DNA of 5,981 nucleotides, from positions 1 through 5,981 of the forward strand of contig JAKFXP010000015.1 in NCBI GenBank assembly GCA_021731325.1, in the 5' to 3' direction. Below, in pieces: positions 4,569-5,981 of the stretch (its first letter is position 1; every line of letters begins with the position of its first letter). The translations under genes and the position numbers were made by a program. The stretch is from Parcubacteria group bacterium. Its GTDB lineage: Bacteria; Patescibacteriota; Minisyncoccia; Phycocordibacterales; UBA12088. The notes under the pieces were generated by a model, which had not been told where the DNA came from, ran no database searches, and saw only the letters and a program-made list of their open reading frames with translations.

Positions 4569-4874
4569 ATGAAAAAATACCTCACCCTCGGTGTCATCAT
4601 CACACTCCTTGCGAGTGCCGGATACTGGTATGCCGACTACCGAGGATGGATTAACCGATACGGACCGGACAATCTTCCTACTGCCGAAGAACGTCAGCGT
4701 ATGGCCGAAGTCGAACGTTCTAGCTCACAAATAGCTCCAAACGCAGTACCGGGTGCGGGCGTACGTCCCAAAGGCTCCCTACCCCCCAAGCAACCAGAAA
4801 CACCAGCATCAAGCATCGATGCGACCACCACGTCTCCTACAGCCGCTACGACAAGCACCGCAACCACCTCGTAG
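4569..4874 (+). CDS. Small membrane-anchored protein with Pro/Ser/Thr-rich tail, unknown function
   Basis: I do not recognise this 101-residue protein. It starts MKKYLTLGVIITLLASAGYW, a short basic end and a hydrophobic span (about 4-21) that is either a signal peptide or a membrane anchor; no lipobox Cys is present. A short charged segment follows (YADYRGWINRYGP, 21-33, then PTAEERQRMAEVERS), and from about residue 52 it is low-complexity, ending in a run of Thr, Ala and Ser. That tail resembles the disordered linkers of surface proteins, but no folded domain comes after it. It is divergent from the FMN-binding gene with a shared 73-bp promoter region, so co-regulation is possible. The ATG at 4569 is chosen because it starts the signal-like segment directly behind a -10 box; the open frame further upstream is antisense to the FMN-binding gene. 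Confidence 0.7.
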   Translation: MKKYLTLGVIITLLASAGYWYADYRGWINRYGPDNLPTAEERQRMAEVERSSSQIAPNAVPGAGVRPKGSLPPKQPETPASSIDATTTSPTAATTSTATTS

Positions 4875-4887
4875 TTCCTCATCCGCA

Positions 4888-5981
4888 TTACTGATACATA
4901 CGCTCCACGTATTCGCGCATGGCGCGGGTATCCTGTGCTGGGTCTGTCGAATCAAGCACCACAAATGCAACATTTCGTTTTTCTCCTGCAAATGGTAATG
5001 CGAATACACTCAACAAATCTTGTGTACCTTGACGACTACCTTCGGTGGAGCTCGCAAACGCCAGCATAACCGCAGCAGCAGTATCAGTTGTTGAAGTAGC
5101 TACTACTGCTTCATAGGCAGCACCCCCCAGGAAGGCTGCTTCTTCAGCAAACGGATGGCTTGGTATGGCGATAAGCGCCGGTATACCATATGTCGCAACA
5201 TTGGTTTTGCCGGCGCTCATACCAAGTACAAACGGACGGTTGGTGTGTAAATATTTAATCAACAAAAAGAGATCCTCTGGGGTAGTGTTGCTGGTTACGT
5301 ACCGCCCCGTTCCAGACAGCGTGGTCTGTTTCATACCAAGCGCTTCTGCCTTTGCTTGCATGAGTGCCGTAAAGCGTTTCTCGCCAAAGTATCCTGCAAA
5401 GACGCCGATGCTGTCAGTCGAACCATTGAGGAGTAAGGGGAAGAAAAGGTCATAGAGGCTGTAGGACTGGCCTGATTGCACGACCCCCACCCCCGACACC
5501 ATGCCTTCATCAACCAATATCTGCTTTTCAATGTTCTGATGTTCACTCGCGACTAAGACCGACATGAACGTACTAAGGAGAGACGTTTCGTACCGGTGCG
5601 CACTATTCCCCGCAAGCAACACAAAGTTACTATCCAAATCAGCCACCAGGTACCCCTGCGCGCTCACGGCGGGTGCTTGTAACGTATAGGTATACGCATC
5701 CCCTGCGACCTGTGCATCTTCAAACACCAATATCGGCATACCTACTTCCATCAGATCATATACCTGTTTTGCGTAGATATCTTCGAGGCGCATACACCCT
5801 CCCGAATATCCTTCCGGTACCGGCGTACCATCTTCGTGGTACGGCCACCCATGTATGAAGAAATTTCCCTGAAACGGAATACTCCAGGGCATGTACACGT
5901 GCCCAAAAGAAGAGAAATGCTTCTCTTCTTTTGCCTGTGCCCGGTACAAACCCGAGGGCGTCTCCCACCATGACCCCTCTT
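4888..5981 (-). CDS. L,D-transpeptidase (YkuD) fused to a degenerate S11 D,D-carboxypeptidase-like domain (partial, 5' end outside window)
   Basis: The reading frame is open to the right edge, so the true start lies outside; the visible part has 363 full codons. The N-terminal part is the end of an L,D-transpeptidase domain, which forms 3-3 peptidoglycan cross-links outside the membrane: it begins WWETPSGLYRA, then GHVYMPWSIPF, FFIHGWPY with the catalytic-site His (5851-5853), and GYSGGCMRL with the nucleophile Cys (5794-5796). These motifs are intact. The rest (from about 5676 down) follows the plan of S11 D-alanyl-D-alanine carboxypeptidases: LVADLDSNFVLL, a helix ending LVASEH, LYDLFFPLLLNGSTDS, FTALMQAKAEALGM, and FAEEAAFLGGAAYEAV. 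All three catalytic motifs are altered there: no Lys in the SxxK helix, GST for SxN and AAY for KTG. The domain is probably not an enzyme and may bind peptidoglycan. Confidence 0.9.
   Translation of the reverse strand, partial: EGSWWETPSGLYRAQAKEEKHFSSFGHVYMPWSIPFQGNFFIHGWPYHEDGTPVPEGYSGGCMRLEDIYAKQVYDLMEVGMPILVFEDAQVAGDAYTYTLQAPAVSAQGYLVADLDSNFVLLAGNSAHRYETSLLSTFMSVLVASEHQNIEKQILVDEGMVSGVGVVQSGQSYSLYDLFFPLLLNGSTDSIGVFAGYFGEKRFTALMQAKAEALGMKQTTLSGTGRYVTSNTTPEDLFLLIKYLHTNRPFVLGMSAGKTNVATYGIPALIAIPSHPFAEEAAFLGGAAYEAVVATSTTDTAAAVMLAFASSTEGSRQGTQDLLSVFALPFAGEKRNVAFVVLDSTDPAQDTRAMREYVERMYQ
5904..5933. repeat. Perfect 13-bp inverted repeat inside the L,D-transpeptidase gene
   Basis: CAAAAGAAGAGAA (5904-5916) pairs exactly with TTCTCTTCTTTTG (5921-5933) around the loop ATGC. 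It encodes the segment around KEEKHFSS of the transpeptidase domain, so it may be a by-product of coding Lys/Glu next to Phe/Ser. The stem is weak (mostly A-T). Confidence 0.85.

Noticed and set aside
4888..5949. Start of the L,D-transpeptidase at the TTG at 5949
   Set aside because: The frame continues to the window edge and encodes WWETPSG, a typical L,D-transpeptidase segment, so the real start is further upstream outside the window.

Overview
The window looks like a chromosomal piece of a Patescibacteria/CPR bacterium, most likely of the Parcubacteria group. This is inferred from gene content and protein style: a type IV pilus pilM gene followed by a small membrane protein starting MEPQFNTSFIPKK, a ComF-type phosphoribosyltransferase, a stand-alone ApbE next to a membrane-anchored FMN-binding protein, and an L,D-transpeptidase fused to a D,D-carboxypeptidase-like domain. 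Genes are short and tightly packed, and none has a recognisable Shine-Dalgarno sequence. No mobile element, CRISPR array or rRNA is visible.

Layout. 1-254 (minus): 5' part of a pilus-operon membrane protein, running off the left edge. 338-1492 (minus): pilM. 1559-2221 (plus): comF, divergent from pilM across a 66-bp gap holding a perfect 19-bp palindrome with overlapping back-to-back -10 boxes. 2222-2571 has no protein gene; it holds a complete tRNA-Ser(GCU), a broken partial copy of it 117 bp upstream that carries a 13-bp perfect hairpin, and a strong bidirectional terminator. 2572-3012 (minus): a PhnB-like VOC protein. 3113-4000 (plus): an ApbE flavin transferase whose last codons lie inside a terminator hairpin. 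4007-4495 (minus): a membrane-anchored FMN-binding-domain protein. 4569-4874 (plus): a 101-residue membrane-anchored protein of unknown function. 4888-5981 (minus, cut by the right edge): an L,D-transpeptidase joined to a carboxypeptidase-like domain that has lost its catalytic motifs.

Functional themes. The left part (pilM, its downstream partner, comF) concerns type IV pili and probably DNA uptake. The middle pair (ApbE and the FMN-binding protein) makes a covalent flavoprotein likely to work in extracytoplasmic electron transfer; ApbE is the enzyme and its neighbour the probable substrate. The right end concerns peptidoglycan cross-linking. The most unusual items are the duplicated and interrupted tRNA-Ser locus, the catalytically degenerate carboxypeptidase domain, the ApbE/FMN-binding pair with a Ser where Thr is usual and an ApbE without an export signal, and the shared TATACT-type promoters without ribosome binding sites.
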